64,000 bases of DNA from Pollenia angustigena (taxonomy: Eukaryota > Arthropoda > Insecta > Diptera > Polleniidae), in assembly GCA_930367215.1 (NCBI GenBank), contig OV884057.1, positions 108,959,284 through 109,023,283 on the forward strand, written 5' to 3'. Below the pieces are notes generated by a model. It was not told the origin of the DNA. It saw only the letters and a program-made list of their open reading frames with translations, and did not search any database. A program made the translations under genes and the position numbers. Each line of letters begins with the position of its first letter. Position 1 is the first letter of the stretch. This document shows positions 1 to 11,370 of the stretch, piece after piece.

Positions 1-820
1 AGTGTTCGGATTTTCAAAAGATTTTCGAAAGAGACTCCATACATACTATTGAATAAAGTATTTAATTTTCTTTTGCTAATTGAATCACAGTTTGCAAACA
101 GTTCACATCCATAAATTAAACTAGGAATCAGGTATGTCTTGGCAAGTAAAATGCTTATCCTCAATGGGGTAAAGTATTGTGTCAACCATAGGGCTCGTAA
201 CTTAATATAGGACTGACCAACTAAAGAGTTCACATGATCGTTCCAAGTGAGACTATTGTTAAAAATTATTTCCAAATTTTTCGCTGCCCTCACAATCTCA
301 ATCTTCTCACCATTTATGACAATGTTATGAGCAATGGTGGGAACAATGGTATGAACAATACTTTTTCTACATATAACAATGCACTTAGATTTCCGAGGAT
401 TCAACGGAGCCCGTTTCCAGAAGCCCACAGGTATATTTTGTTCATTTCATTATTTACAGATGATATACCCAAAGCAATACTATTAACAGGGCTACTTAAA
501 TAAAGTTGCCCATCATCCGCATACAAGTGTACTTTGCAATTGGATAATTGTTCAGGTAAGTCATTTACATATATCGAAAAAAGAAGTGGCCCCAAAATAG
601 AGCCCTGTGGCACTCCTTTAATTAGAGATAAAGAGTTTGACCAAGAGTCGTTCAAAAATACCGATTGTGTACGCGCCGAAAGGTAAGAAAAAATGAGATT
701 GGTAAATGTATTGGAAAATCGAAAAAAGTGTCTCAGTTTACTAATAAGCATCTGATGACCCACTGTGTCAAATGCCTTCGAATGATCAAGAAGCACCAAA
801 AAGTTAATGTGTTTTAACAT
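1..820 (-). pseudogene. non-LTR (Jockey/CR1-like) reverse transcriptase fragment
   Basis: Reading leftwards from about 820, the frame carries RT motif A (LLDHSKAFD), motif B (GVPQGSILGPLLF) and the catalytic box YADD, as in LINE-type reverse transcriptases that copy their RNA at a nicked target. The frame stops at about 401 just after WASGNG. One base out of frame it resumes as LNPRKSKC and runs to position 1 (IVRAAKNLE, LTWNDHV, LIPSLIYGCELF), the usual RT thumb region. A single frameshift therefore breaks it. The 5' side is truncated inside motif A, so no endonuclease or ORF1 is present, and the 3' side leaves the window. It lies in the Cog4 intron. Clade assignment beyond Jockey/CR1-like is not possible by eye. 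Confidence 0.88.
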
Positions 821-971
821 TTTTTGTTATCGTATTGAAAACAAAATATTAGTAAAAAGATGTTATAACTTTGAGTGTATTTTCTTTTTATGCGTTGAGC
901 ATATGCGTGCGCGAAATTCCGTTTAAAATAGCAACTCAAAAATTTTCGTTATGACAAAACATTTTTTATTC

Positions 972-1133
972 ATTGAATTGAAATAGAATTGATGGAATGA
1001 AACGGTAAATGTTAGAAAGAGTAAACCAAGGTATATTTATAGCTATATATAGCTATATATAGCTATAAATATACCTTGGTTTACTCTTTCTAACATTTAC
1101 CGTTTCATTCCATCAATTCTATTTCAATTCAAT
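972..1133. repeat. perfect 162-bp palindrome
   Basis: Position n pairs with 2105-n throughout, with no spacer. The centre lies in AGCTATATATAGCTATATAT at about 1052/1053. It would extrude as a single 81-bp hairpin. Confidence 0.95.
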
Positions 1134-1140
1134 AATTAAA

Positions 1141-1196
1141 TATAGTTTACTCCAAGGTATATTTATAGCTATAAATATACCTTGGAGTAAACTATA
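1141..1196. repeat. perfect 56-bp palindrome
   Basis: A second spacer-free palindrome starts 8 bp after the first. It shares the central CCAAGGTATATTTATAGCT segment with its neighbour, so the two are related in sequence. Confidence 0.95.
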
Positions 1197-1633
1197 AAAA
1201 ATGTAAACAAAGTTTTTTAGTTTTTTGCTGTCATTGTTTTGTTTATTTTATTAAATGTTGTCAACGTTTTGTTTATGAGAATTACAAAAATAAAACAAAC
1301 AAAAAAGCGGTAAGTCGCTGAATTTGCCCATAAACCGCTGATTCAGCAACACTTTTAATATTTTAAGCTTGAAATGTCAATTTTAAGTTGAACAATTTTA
1401 CTTATTTTTTTTTTTTTGTCATTTACTGTTTCTTTCTATCAATTCTATATCATCAATGAATAAAAATTAAGTGTAATAAGTGCTTAAGAATTATTGCCTT
1501 TGTATACTGGTTTTGTCCAATTTTAAATTTTTTTTTATAATATTATTATTGTTATTGTTTTTGCATATAAAAAATACATTTATTCCAACCATTTCATTTT
1601 ATTACTTTTTTTGTTAAAATTTTAACTTTCCTC

Positions 1634-1864
1634 CACAGAGCACACTGAGGCGTCACGAGACAGAAAATATTGTGTCTTTTTCTTCGAAAGCTGCCCTTTT
1701 TGCATTTTTTGTTTTGATTACGCAATTCGTGTTGATAGTAGCGGCCTGTCTTTACACATTGCCACTTTACTACCACATTTTCTTTCTTTTTCTTCGAAAG
1801 CTGCCCTCGCAAATGATTTGGGCGTTTTTCATACGTCACTTTTTTCTTCTCTGTATGCTTTGTG
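1634..1864. mobile_element. hAT-like MITE, 231 bp, 8-bp TSD
   Basis: It starts CACAGAGCACACTGAGG and ends CTCTGTATGCTTTGTG (inverted). It is flanked by perfect 8-bp direct repeats CTTTCCTC (1626-1633 and 1865-1872). Internal text (TTCTTCGAAAGCTGCCCT, twice) matches the element at 30081-30563 and a fragment at 54921-55043. The 8-bp duplication indicates hAT or P-type transposition. It is non-coding. Confidence 0.85.
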
Positions 1865-2795
1865 CTTTCCTCTTCACTTAACAAAATAAGAGCGGGTTTT
1901 TTACTAAGAGTTTAAACCAGGATCAATAGTAAGATTTGCTAATCTTATAATAAAATTAATCTAGCCTTAATCCTCTTTGGCGTTTTTGAGTGAAAGATTA
2001 AAGCTTTAAGCATTTCCATATGAATTGACAATACTTTTATGTATAAGTATGGCAGTTTAAAACAAATACCAAAAATTGTCATCAAATTACTGTTCTTAAT
2101 ATGAAAAAGAAGAAGAAAAGGCAAGAATTTTGTATTGTGTTATATAATATTATATATTAATAAATAAATGAAATCGAAAAACAAGCAAAACATCCAAGCA
2201 ATATTTTATCTTACGAGGTGGAATATTTAATAAACCTTTAAATAAAAAATATTTCCTTTTATAAGCTGTTCGTACTTTTGAAAATTCTGTCGCAAGTTTA
2301 AACCGCCAACTTTCGGCGTTTAAACTTGGAAACAAAATGAAATAATCAACTACCCAAAAACGAATTTCAAAGATTAGTTCTAATTTAATCGCTGATCTTT
2401 ATGTCAAAAACTGGCTCTAAGAAAGTCAAGAAACACACGAATGATTAGTGTGATTTTTAACTTTGCTCAGGTTTTTTTTATTGTAATATGTATGAATTTG
2501 AGTTCATCAAAAAATAAACAATAATAGAGAAACACACACAATTAGTGTAAGTGTGTGTGGCTAACTTTTTAGTGAGCGGTGTTGTGTTGATCTCTCATTC
2601 AGGGATGTCAGATGTGACGATTTTACGTCATTTTGACGATTTTTTTCGCTGAATTTACCAAAATGACGATTGACGATTTTGAATGTAGAGTCACTTAGGT
2701 GTTGACGATTTAATCCCGTCAATAAATTTAGTTTAAACTTTAATATTTCATCAAATTTTTAACACTTTAATCTGTCAACTAAAGTTTTTTTCTTA

Positions 2796-2967
2796 CCGAA
2801 CGTTTCCACATGCAAGTAATTACTTGCAAGTAGTGTATACGTATTATCAACAAAAAAATCGAGGAAACAGCCGATTGGCTGAATGAACAAAAATTGTGTG
2901 AATGTTAGTGAAAAAGTGTCAGTGTATTGAGTTTTTCGAACTTGCACTTGCATGTGGAAACGGGGGG
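2796..2967. mobile_element. PIF/Harbinger-like MITE, TTA target duplication
   Basis: The 18-bp termini CCGAACGTTTCCACATGC and CCCCCCGTTTCCACATGC (inverted) are flanked by TTA on each side (2793-2795, 2968-2970). The inner sequence GTGTATTGAGTTTTTCGAAC is shared with the 48802-49392 element, so they are one family. Confidence 0.75.
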
Positions 2968-4339
2968 TTAGTTAATATATGTATATAGAGGCGAATATAT
3001 ATTTATATCTACTAGCGGACTCGACGAACTTCGCCTCGTCCCAATTTTAAGCCTTCAGACAAACTTTAGAGTAATAATACAACACAAATATTAAAATTTT
3101 TAATATGATTTATTTGAATGGAATCAGTAGAGAGCGATTTGATGTAGAAAAATCTATAAATCACTAAATATATAAACCATCTTTAAACGCATAAAATTCG
3201 GCGTTTAAACTACCAACACAGACCATATGAATTTGATAAGATTTATCGTAGTGCTGTCACATGTTATTTTTTTACCACATATGTATAACACATGGGAGAA
3301 TGATTTATAGTTGCTGAGTTTAAACTACATATAAATTCAAGTTTAGTTCAACTAAACCAGCGTTTAAACCATCAGTGGTTTATTAGCCATTATTGTACAA
3401 GTTTTTTTTTAGAAAAACTAAAAAACAACTAGTAAATATTAGTCAGGGCCATTTTTTGATGTTTTTTTTATATTGGCAGGACGATTTTTCGAAAAAAAAA
3501 AAAAACTGACAGCACTATTTCACTTGTTTGTTTTATTTGAGTACAATAACTGCCTGCTTTTAAAACACGAGTGCAAAACTCCTTCAAATTTCTGCCTGCT
3601 TTTAGATCGCGAGCACAAAAGTGACTCGTTTAACTAATATTTAAAACAAAACTTAAAAATGTCCATTCCTTAAGGGGTTCCCATACAAAAAGTTTAATAC
3701 AGACTAGAAATATATTGAAGAAAACGTACCATAACAGCCAAGGAGTCTCCTTAACAATTTTTTGAGACATACTTGCCCCTTATCACCACTTCTTAAGGGG
3801 GCTCCCATACAAATATTGCGATTTATGAAATTTTTAAATTAATTAAAATTTTTAGTTTTTTGCGAATAAAATCAAAAGTTGTTAACAGATTTTAATCATT
3901 TATAGCTGTAATTTTTAATAGATTTTTAACAAACAAAAATTTCGAAATGTTGATTAAAAATTATTTTTGTTGCCAAAAAAAAAAAAAAAAAAAAATATGT
4001 TTCTAAAACGACAGCGCATGTTAGAAAAAAATTTAACGTTTAAAAGAAATTTTATTGCGGATTTTCGTTTTTTTTTAGTATGTAATTTCAATAAACTGAA
4101 CCGTTTTTGAACCGGTATTGGATTCAGCGTACCCGAAAAAGGTTTAAGCGCCAGTTGCCAAATTCTAGCACAGTGTAATTGTTTGATAAAACTTGCGAAA
4201 AGCAATAAAAAACATTTTTAAATATAACAATAAAAAGAAATTAATTGGACTTTATATTTATACTGTGTACTTTTTTCTTAATTTTTAATAATCAATGTAC
4301 TTTAATTGCAACAAAAAAAGTTGGGAACCCTATATGTAG

Positions 4340-4920
4340 TTGTCCTGCGATTTAACTTTGAATAATTAACAGCCAGGCCCACGATGTCACACGTTAACGT
4401 TCGCATAGAAAATTACATTTAAAATAAAAACAAATTTTAGAAATTGTTTTTGTTTTAAATGTAATTTTCTATGCGAACGTTAACGTGTGACATCGTGGGC
4501 CTGGCTGTAAGTTTAAGTTATCGACGTCCTTATTCTTCGCTGCTATTATTGCCCGTTCACCAATCCAATCGAGATTTTTGTAGTTTTGTGCAATGTCGGG
4601 GAACACTTTGCTGATGAGCTCCTCCTTGGACGATGTGAATTCACAAAAATTTTCAGGGAACGATATCAATCCATTCGAAACATCAATAGGAATTTGGCCG
4701 TTGCCAAGCTCCAGCAGTTGTCTCGAGAATTCAGCAGCCGATGGGTCGTTCTGCAACACGACTCTAATGTTTGCGGTCAATTGAAACTTCTGGACATGCC
4801 TCCACAAAGACGACGATTTCAGGCAGGCGTTAAGTTAATCTGCAGCAGAAGATTTGGGGATGACGGGAATTGTTTGACGAAAATCTCCGGAGAGCAATAT
4901 CAAAGCCGCACCAAATCGTC
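4340..4920 (-). pseudogene. Helitron PIF1-type helicase fragment
   Basis: Reading leftwards from about 4918: GAALILLSGDFRQTIPVIP, then SSAAD, a stop at 4837-4835, NACLKSSSLWRHVQ, LQNDPSAAEFSRQLLELGNG, PIDVSNGLISFPENFCE, SKEELISKVFPD, ERAIIAAKNKDVDNLN. These are consecutive motifs of the SF1 helicase domain of Helitron Rep/Hel proteins, which unwind DNA during rolling-circle transposition. The frame is interrupted after DVDNLNL by the 138-bp MITE at 4370-4507. Beyond it IIQS, a stop and IAGQL continue the same domain to about 4342. There is no Rep/HUH domain and there are two in-frame stops, so it is dead. It sits near the right end of a hAT-type element. Confidence 0.85.
4370..4507. mobile_element. 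PIF/Harbinger-like palindromic MITE, 138 bp
   Basis: Two arms of about 64 bp starting CAGCCAGGCCCACGATGTCA are inverted around a short spacer. The TAA duplications are at 4367-4369 and 4508-4510. Removing one TAA and the element rejoins the helicase reading frame, which confirms the boundaries independently. Confidence 0.85.
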
Positions 4921-5187
4921 TTAAGTATTAAAAATTCTATATTTTTTGGTTTTGTATGATTTTATACTTAATATTTTTTTATGTTTTAATAGAGTGATAT
5001 ATCCGTGTTTATAAAAAAACGATTTTTTTATATGACGATTTTTTGACGGTTTTTTTCAAAACTACTGACGATTTTGACGATTTATTTTTTAAATTTTGAC
5101 GATATTTCGAAAAAAACATCTAACATCACTGCTCTCATTTAAAATGATTGAGCGTGAATGACTCGCTCTCATTTTTTTTACACATTT

Positions 5188-6721
5188 CGTCAGCTCATTA
5201 CTGGTTTGACCTACCGACCATTTTAAAAAAAAATGAGTTAGGTAAGAGGAATATATTTTTTTAATACCCTCTTTCTAAATCAAAAACCAGTTTCGCGAAA
5301 ATTTTTGTGGTTTCTGAGATATAAAGTATTAATTTTGCTGCATATCAACTGTTTAAAAATTTTTTAAGTACTGTTTTGCTCTACAAGCCATTGTTTGGCG
5401 ATTGCAGCAAATTCTTCATACAAAAACGTACAAAATAAATTTTACTGTTGCTTTGCTGCCGTAAGAAAAAAAAGTAGTTAAAGCAAAAGCAAAGTAAAAC
5501 AAGAAAATAAATTTGTGAAAAATAGTTTTATAATGGACCCAACCAAGTGTACGGTTTGCTATTATTTGTGTTTTTAGCCTACCTAAGGGAAATGCTTCAA
5601 AATTTTGCTAGTGCTTAAATTAAAATTTTAAATGAATTTATAAAAATTTTCCACTTATTAAAACTTTGACATTATGGAGCGATTCTTGCGTACCTCAAAA
5701 TAAAAATCAAATTAACGCAACCGCAATCAAAATGTTCTTAAAACAAAATAATATTGATGCCGTAATACCAAAGTCTTCAGAACCAGAACATTCTTTAATT
5801 CAAGAAGTGGATTGTGTCCATGGTGTTATTGACCGGTACTTAAAGAATATTGAAATTCATAGTCCTCTTCATTTACTAAATTTGCTTAAAACAATGCCAA
5901 ATAATAAAACAAAACTTAAAGTTATGGAAATGCTTCCGGAAAATTATCGCACATACTCGTTGGAAGCAAATAAAATGGACTTTCGAAAAGTCCCTTTTGC
6001 TAAAATTAAAGTACTTCTATACAGTTTAAATAATGATTTATGTATATATTATAAAACTTCTACCAGAGAGGAAAACATAAAAATGCAATTTTGGTTAAGT
6101 CTGCATCAAAAAATTGTTTGAAAACTCCTGAGAATTTGTTGACGAATATTTTGAAAATATCGAAACCATAATTTATATCCAGCAATAAAAATAGAGACAT
6201 AAAAGACTTGCTTATATTTCTTCCACGTGTTGATAAAGCTTATTATAAAAATTTACTGAATATTAAGTTTTAAATTTTCTTTTTACTTTTGCATTATTTA
6301 AGTTGTTTAATTTGTGGCTTTTTATGCAACTTTTCATAACAGTAGAACTGTTTTTTCTGTTCTTGTAAAGTAAAATCAAATAAAAAAACTATAAAAAAAA
6401 ATTAATCTCAACAACAATACACAGCAATATGTATACGTATGCAGCACAAAAAGCCACTTTTTAAATTTTTTTTTAGAAAAGTGGCGTATGCGGCACAAAA
6501 CAATATTTTTCATTTTCAAAAAAATACTATTAAATTCTAACTTTATTCATGAAAGTGCGCAAAAATTTGCATTTTTCTTCAAAACATATACCGGAAGCAG
6601 TGGTAAAAATATAAAAAAATTCTATCGGGTACAATTTGAGAAATCTTCATGTAAATCTTCTTTGTCGTTTTTCTCCACTCCGACTTTTTGGCATATGCGC
6701 CAAACCAATTCTGAGCTGACG
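5188..6721 (+). mobile_element. DNA transposon carrying a WSDSC-type transposase-like gene, copy 1
   Basis: The terminal inverted repeats begin CGTCAGCTCA on both sides, with related inner sequence (GGTTTG). ATTT flanks the element at 5184-5187 and 6722-6725. A second copy lies at 38311-39933 with the same ends, but its flanks do not show a matching 4-bp duplication, so TSD length is unsettled. The right end has sub-terminal GCGTATGCGGCACAAAA motifs. Superfamily is not assigned. Confidence 0.75.
5590..6165 (+). pseudogene. decayed transposase-like protein (WSDSC motif), copy 1
   Basis: The open stretch reads TLWSDSCVPQNKNQ, EHSLIQEVDCVHGVIDRYLK, IEIHSPLHLLNL, SLEANKMDFRKVPFAKIK. This pattern (an aromatic-S/D-C-Q-N block followed by a QEVD..H..ID block) belongs to a large arthropod family of uncharacterised proteins that I believe are RNase H-fold transposase relatives; the family assignment is from memory and unverified. 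A stop splits off the upstream part. A frameshift near 6080 moves the end (LVKSASKNCLKTPENLLTNI) into another frame. It lies inside the inverted-repeat element 5188-6721. No start codon or N-terminal half is recognisable. Confidence 0.6.
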
Positions 6722-7110
6722 ATTTGATAAGCATATCAAATACACACAGAATTCATTTGGCTACCAAATCATTTGTGCAGACCTCTAGTGTGTAGCCACT
6801 ATTAAGAACATTAATGACCGAACACAACAAACTGTATTTTTTTTTTAAGAAAAACAGATCGCAATAAAATGTTCTCATCTTTTTGTTGAGCTGAATCAGT
6901 ATTAATTTTATGTTTGAAGTTCACAAACTGAGAATTGAAAATCAATATGCGTATCGGTGTCACCAATATTTCTTTCTCTGTATCCGTATCGGCAAAAAGG
7001 CGTATCGGTTCATTACTAGTTTTTATTTTTTGTTTTTTTTTTATATATATTCATAAACTACAAAAATGTAGATTGCAGCCTTTGTTTTATATACATAATA
7101 ATGTACTTAC

Positions 7111-8322
7111 TGTAACTCGCCTCTTCATAAATCGGAAATACAGCTCGGACCTGGAATGCATGATTGTAATTTCAGCAATTATTGCATCAATATCTTTTGG
7201 ATTAAGTTTATCAAAAGATCCTCCAGATAAATTTCGGTAGTGTCCCAATGTTACTGCAGACGTTACATTACTATTTGTTGAACACCGAGAGAATCCTTCG
7301 TTAACTTGTTGCGTCTTGAGTGCGATTTTTCGATTTTTATTAAACTCGAGTAGTAAACTTCTTACGTCTGTATCGCATTGACGTTGCAACACCTGTAGCA
7401 TCTCTAGCAAATAACCTGAGCCGTAACAGGCTTCAACAATCGGCTGATTAACTTCAATAACTCGGGCGAAATTTTCCAGCAACGAAGTTAATGTATCTGC
7501 AAAAGCCAATGGTAATCGCTTTTCTGCTTTTGCTATATCTAATGAGTTACGCAGTTCCTTTTGAGCTTTAATAGATAATTTTATACAAATATAATTAGAG
7601 AATTTTTCAATACCCTCCTGATGGCGTCCCAACATTGGAAATATTTTAAAAAATCTCTCAACTGATGCCAAATCATCTTTCTTTACTGCCTCGTTAAATT
7701 TTCGCAAGATTAAATCGCGCATCTCGACTGTAGCAATTTCTAAAGTTCTTATAGCCTCACTAACCGAGCTAACAGAACCCTGAACGTCATCTGCAGTTCG
7801 TTTCAGTAGTTGTAAGTCCATTGCCAAAAATCGATTTATATGGCCAGCACCAATTTCAAAGTCCTCATCGGCAATGGCACTCATTACACCTTGACTACAT
7901 AACTGCAAATCAATAAGATCGTGAACACGTTGTTGACATTCTGAAACACGACTCCGTGCCAGATCCAGCCGTCTGACCTTAGCACTTACTGATTCCGCCA
8001 ACTTTGCAGTCTCCACAATCTGTGTGTTTAATTTATTTGAATCTTTACTTACTTCATTCAGCATAATTACAGCTCTATTTATTCCTCGCATTTTGGACTC
8101 TATTTGGCACTGCTTGCTTAAAAGATTCTCCAGGTCCTTCTCGATTTCATTCTATTACATGTAGACAATATAATAAATTTTGTTCGTCATTTACTGATAT
8201 GAATGTACATATTTTTTTCAGTATGATTTACAAACCTCCTTATTTTTAATCATATTTAAAACATTATCTACATTAGAGCTATTCTCTACATCGACGTCGC
8301 CGAAAAATTGTTTTAAATCCAT
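7111..8322 (-). CDS. Cog4: conserved oligomeric Golgi complex subunit 4, exons 1-2 (partial)
   Basis: Cog4 is a lobe A subunit of the COG tether at the cytosolic face of the Golgi, needed for retrograde vesicle capture and glycosyltransferase recycling. Exon 1 is 8322-8236 (29 codons from ATG), the intron is 8235-8152 (84 bp, GT...AG, phase 0) and exon 2 is 8151-7111 (347 codons), ending at the donor GTAAGTAC. The 376 residues align by eye with the N-terminal half of COG4: a coiled-coil start (residues 28-75), VRRLDLARSRVSECQQRVHD, the VERFFKIFPMLGRHQEGIEK block, FADTLTSLLENFARVIE, QPIVEACYG, and a final SELYFRFMKRR. The full family length is about 780 residues, so roughly half lies beyond the left edge. 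The frame is intact with no stops, so the gene is probably functional. Transposon DNA starts 110 bp upstream of the ATG. Confidence 0.95.
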
Positions 8323-8431
8323 CTGATTTGAGCTTATTTATTATTCAAATTTGACCAAATTTAAAAAAATAGTTAAAAAAGTCAATATAATAAAAATTAA
8401 GTTTTATTTGTTTACATACATATGTATTCAC

Positions 8432-9763
8432 CAGTGATGCCAGTAAAAATTTTAAAAATCCCTACATGTCAAAAACAATCCCTTTTTCCCCTACAAACAA
8501 AAAATTTTCCCTTCACTAAAAATGTATTGTTTTTAACAACTGACAATCAAATACATATTTTAACATTAAAGCATTTAAGTTTTTTTCTTTTTAACAGAAA
8601 CACCACTTTATATGTATATCAGGGTTGATAAAGTTGGTAAAATTGTACTTTTTTTGATACAATTCAAAACTAAAAAGTACGCTGGTACCCCCGTGACTCA
8701 TTTGGGACTATTTCCAAATTTTTCAAACCTACATATTTATAATTGATAAAAATGGCAACTCGTATTTACTGTCCAATGAATATAAGCGGAGTTTAGTGTT
8801 TGGTGCAAATAACTTTGCGAAAATGCAAAATGTCGTAGCTTTTTTATGAAATCTAAGGGAAACTGTATTTTTTTTTTGTTGGATTTAACAAAACAGCTAT
8901 GATACTTTGCATTTTCTCTTTTGCAATACCATTTGCACCAAAAACTGAACTCCGCTATTGTGAATAGATTTTTGCACTTGTTCATTGAACTATTGCTTAT
9001 GCCACATTCTAAATTTAGTATCAGCGGCAGCATAAAAGCATGCATTTTCTAATTTTATTGACAAGTTTTTAAAACAATTTGTTTGCCACTATTCTTGAAT
9101 ATTTTGGAAAACTAACTATTTTGAAAAATCTGGAGCCCGAAATTCATTTTTGACCTATGGTTTCTTTGGCAAAGTTTCTTGGAATGACTTATAGAACAAA
9201 AATCGCGATGTGCTTTTGACGCGAAAAAATTTTACCCACCCTATTATTATGTATAATTAATGATCATGTATTTTTTGCTATCTATACTTTACATATACAA
9301 ATTAATTTTAAGTACCTTTTGTTTTTGTTGTGTTAAATATTTGTTTTTAAAAATAAAATAAAAAAAATGTATAAAAAAATGATTTAGTACTATTGGGGCC
9401 GAAAAAGTACTATTTTAAAAGTTCGTTGGTACGATATTGGTTTTCTCATTTATCATCCCTGATGTATATATCTTTTAATCTAGAGACAGAACTAAGTAAA
9501 ACTCCGTTCTTGATTTTTAATTTCCTCATCTTTTGTCCTTTTTAAGGACAAAATTTCTCAAGAATACTTATTTTTAATATAAGTATTTCAGTTCCCCTGA
9601 ATAAAAATAAAAGAAAAATCCTTTTTAAAAATATATCCTTTCATATCCTTAAAAGTTTTTAAAAATACCAAATTATATGATTTTATATCATCTTGTTTAG
9701 AAAGTTAGATTGAAAAAAAAAATCCCTACAAAAAGGGACAATTCCCTACTACTGGCATCACTG
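8432..9763. mobile_element. hAT-like element, disrupted
   Basis: The inverted termini CAGTGATGCCAGTA match at both ends (8432 rightwards, 9763 leftwards), with further similarity in AAAAATCCCTAC. No clean 8-bp duplication is left. It holds the 8620-9461 element, which interrupts it. It lies about 110 bp upstream of the Cog4 start codon and could overlap its promoter. Confidence 0.6.
8620..9461. mobile_element. nested hAT-like element, 842 bp, 8-bp TSD
   Basis: The termini CAGGGTTGATAAAG and CAGGGATGATAAAT (inverted) are flanked by ATGTATAT at 8612-8619 and 9462-9469. The interior folds back around AGCGGAGTTTAGTGTTTGGT and its inverse near 8960. It is non-coding. Confidence 0.85.
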
Positions 9764-10212
9764 GTAAGTATGTACAAAGTGGAATTGAAACGTTAGACAC
9801 GTCGGCAGTGCTGCCACGACCAATAAAATTTTTACAACCAACATTTTTGAAAAAGTTACCAAATGTGAAAAAATATATACAAATTAAAAATGCCTCTTGT
9901 TTATTAAGAAAAACATTTATGCCCAATTTTCAGGATAGAATTTAAGTCAATATTAAGTTAATTTTCATAACAAACTTAAATCGTATTTAAAACCGATTGG
10001 TTTTTTGAGTTTAAGTTGAAAAGTCTTATTTAATTAAGATAAAAGTATGGTAGCACTACTAAATACAAAAAAAAATATAAAAAAGTGTATTTATTTACAA
10101 GGCGGTCTGAAAAAACACTTGACTGTTTATGCTTTGCCTGTTGTTGTTGTATTGTTGTGATATTGAGGCCACCTTGCTAAAATATTACTCTGGAATCTTA
10201 AGTTGAAATTAA
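9764..10212. other. AT-rich repeat-derived spacer
   Basis: No gene is seen. CAGTGCTGCCA at about 9795 and a related inverted TAGTGCTACCA at about 10045 may be ends of another degraded hAT-like element of about 250 bp, but no duplication supports it. Confidence 0.3.
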
Positions 10213-10424
10213 TGGTGTTTTCTTTTCTACAAAAAATGTGACATTTTATTTAAAAAAAATGCAATTTGGAGTCTGTTTCTTAAAAATTTTGCTCCCGAAA
10301 AGGGTGGCTTGTTTTATTCTAAAAAACTCACCTTTTTTTGGAAGCAAAATTTTTATGAAACATACCCCAAATAGCATTTTTTTTTTAATAAAATGTCACA
10401 CTTTTTTTAGAAAAGAAAACACCA
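10213..10424. mobile_element. PIF/Harbinger-like foldback MITE, 212 bp
   Basis: Inverted arms of about 80 bp start TGGTGTTTTCTTTTCTA. TAA lies on each side (10210-10212, 10425-10427). The short open frames inside are by-products of the fold. Confidence 0.75.
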
Positions 10425-10904
10425 TAAGTGTACCACATCGGTGACTTAAGTTTCACTTAAGTTTTTAGTGAAGAAGAGAATTTTGTATTTAAAACGATTT
10501 TAAAAATAAATGTGTTTTAATATCAATCCTGAAAATTGGCCATTAAACTTATTTTAAGTTGCAATGTCATACACGGAAAGAAGTTTTTTTTCTAAAGTAA
10601 TCAAAAACTTAAAACAAGAAAATCCAAAAATAATTTTTTTTTTATTTTCTCAACTAAACATTTTGCTTTAACCAAGCCACACATACCTTTATTAAGAGTA
10701 ACTAATTTTTGGCGTGGACGATATCATGCAAAATTTTTTGGTTCAGTCCAAATTTTCTGGTGATTTCCTAAATAATTCTTTCCGTGTACAAGGGTTGTTT
10801 TCAATTTATAGGTAAGTATAAACCAGTGCTGCCACTTTGTGGGTAATTACCCGAATTTGGTATAATTTTTAATGGCGTGGGTAGAGCGTGGGTAATTTCT
10901 CTTA

Positions 10905-11370
10905 TACCATGTTCACACGAACAGCAACATTCGTGTTTCGCTCTCTTATTCCTGTTTCGCGCCCCAAACATGATTGAAACGACTTGTTTCCCCATACAAA
11001 ATTTTGAGAGCGAAACAGGTCGTTTCATTTTGAAACAGGCTGCGAAACAGGAAAAATGTACTGTCATCTCCAATTTTGATAACATTTATCATTAGTTTAT
11101 CTGATCTAGCTCTCAAAAAAAAATCAAAACAAAATAAAAAGTATTGTTTAATAAAATAAAGTGATAATTATAACATAATAATATTAATAAAAGTATTAAA
11201 TAATATATGCTTAAGTTTAATTTACTTTTTTATCTATTTTAAAAAAAATCACACTAACAACACAAAAAAATTGTCAAATTGAAACAAGAATGAATCGTAT
11301 GAACAGCATGTTTGGCAAACTAGTTTCAAAGAGCGAAACGAGTGGTTTATAACGTCGTATGAACATAGCA
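10905..11370. mobile_element. PIF/Harbinger-like MITE, 466 bp
   Basis: The termini TACCATGTTCACACGA and TGCTATGTTCATACGA (inverted) lie between TTA repeats (10902-10904, 11371-11373). The interior carries repeated GCGAAACAGG/GAAACAGG motifs near 10960-11055. Confidence 0.65.

Larger units (their letters stand above)
963..1470. repeat. foldback (MITE-like) element with internal perfect palindromes
   Basis: About 45 bp at 963-1010 reappears inverted at 1422-1468 (TTTTTATTCATTG against CAATGAATAAAAA, then related sequence), giving a foldback unit of about 500 bp. Two perfect palindromes lie inside. No target duplication could be fixed and no protein is encoded. Confidence 0.6.
2600..5131. mobile_element. 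hAT-like non-autonomous element, 2.5 kb, 8-bp TSD
   Basis: The termini CAGGGATGTCAGATGT and, inverted, CAGTGATGTTAGATGT are flanked by perfect 8-bp duplications CTCTCATT (2592-2599, 5132-5139). Both ends carry clusters of TGACGATTTT, probably transposase-binding repeats. No hAT transposase is visible. Instead it contains two PIF/Harbinger-like MITEs (2796-2967, 4370-4507) and a Helitron helicase remnant near its right end. Whether the helicase was captured or arrived by insertion cannot be decided. Confidence 0.85.
1..7110 (-). other. Cog4: Cog4 intron 2 (partial, at least 7.1 kb)
   Basis: The splice donor GTAAGTAC lies at 7110-7103 on the minus strand. No stretch to its left encodes the remaining roughly 400 residues expected for Cog4, so the intron is inferred to run past the left edge. 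It is filled with the repeats listed separately. Stretches 831-962, 1471-1625, 1873-2591 and 6722-7102 hold only AT-rich sequence in which I see no gene. Confidence 0.7.

Noticed and set aside
234..503. Plus-strand open frame at the left end
   Set aside because: It is the antisense shadow of the reverse transcriptase fragment.
2995..3055. Segment CTAGCGGACTCGACGAACTT as a named dispersed repeat
   Set aside because: It looks like a motif common in insect repeats, but I could not tie it to a family or find its borders.
4586..4924. Plus-strand open frame overlapping the helicase remnant
   Set aside because: It is the antisense shadow of the Helitron helicase, whose motifs read on the minus strand.
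6780..6800. A second TAGAGGTCTGC-type hAT end (GCAGACCTCTA)
   Set aside because: Only one end is present with no partner or duplication nearby. It is at most a fragment.
9795..10060. hAT-like element with CAGTGCTGCCA ends
   Set aside because: The inverted ends match only partly and no target duplication is present; noted within the spacer entry only.
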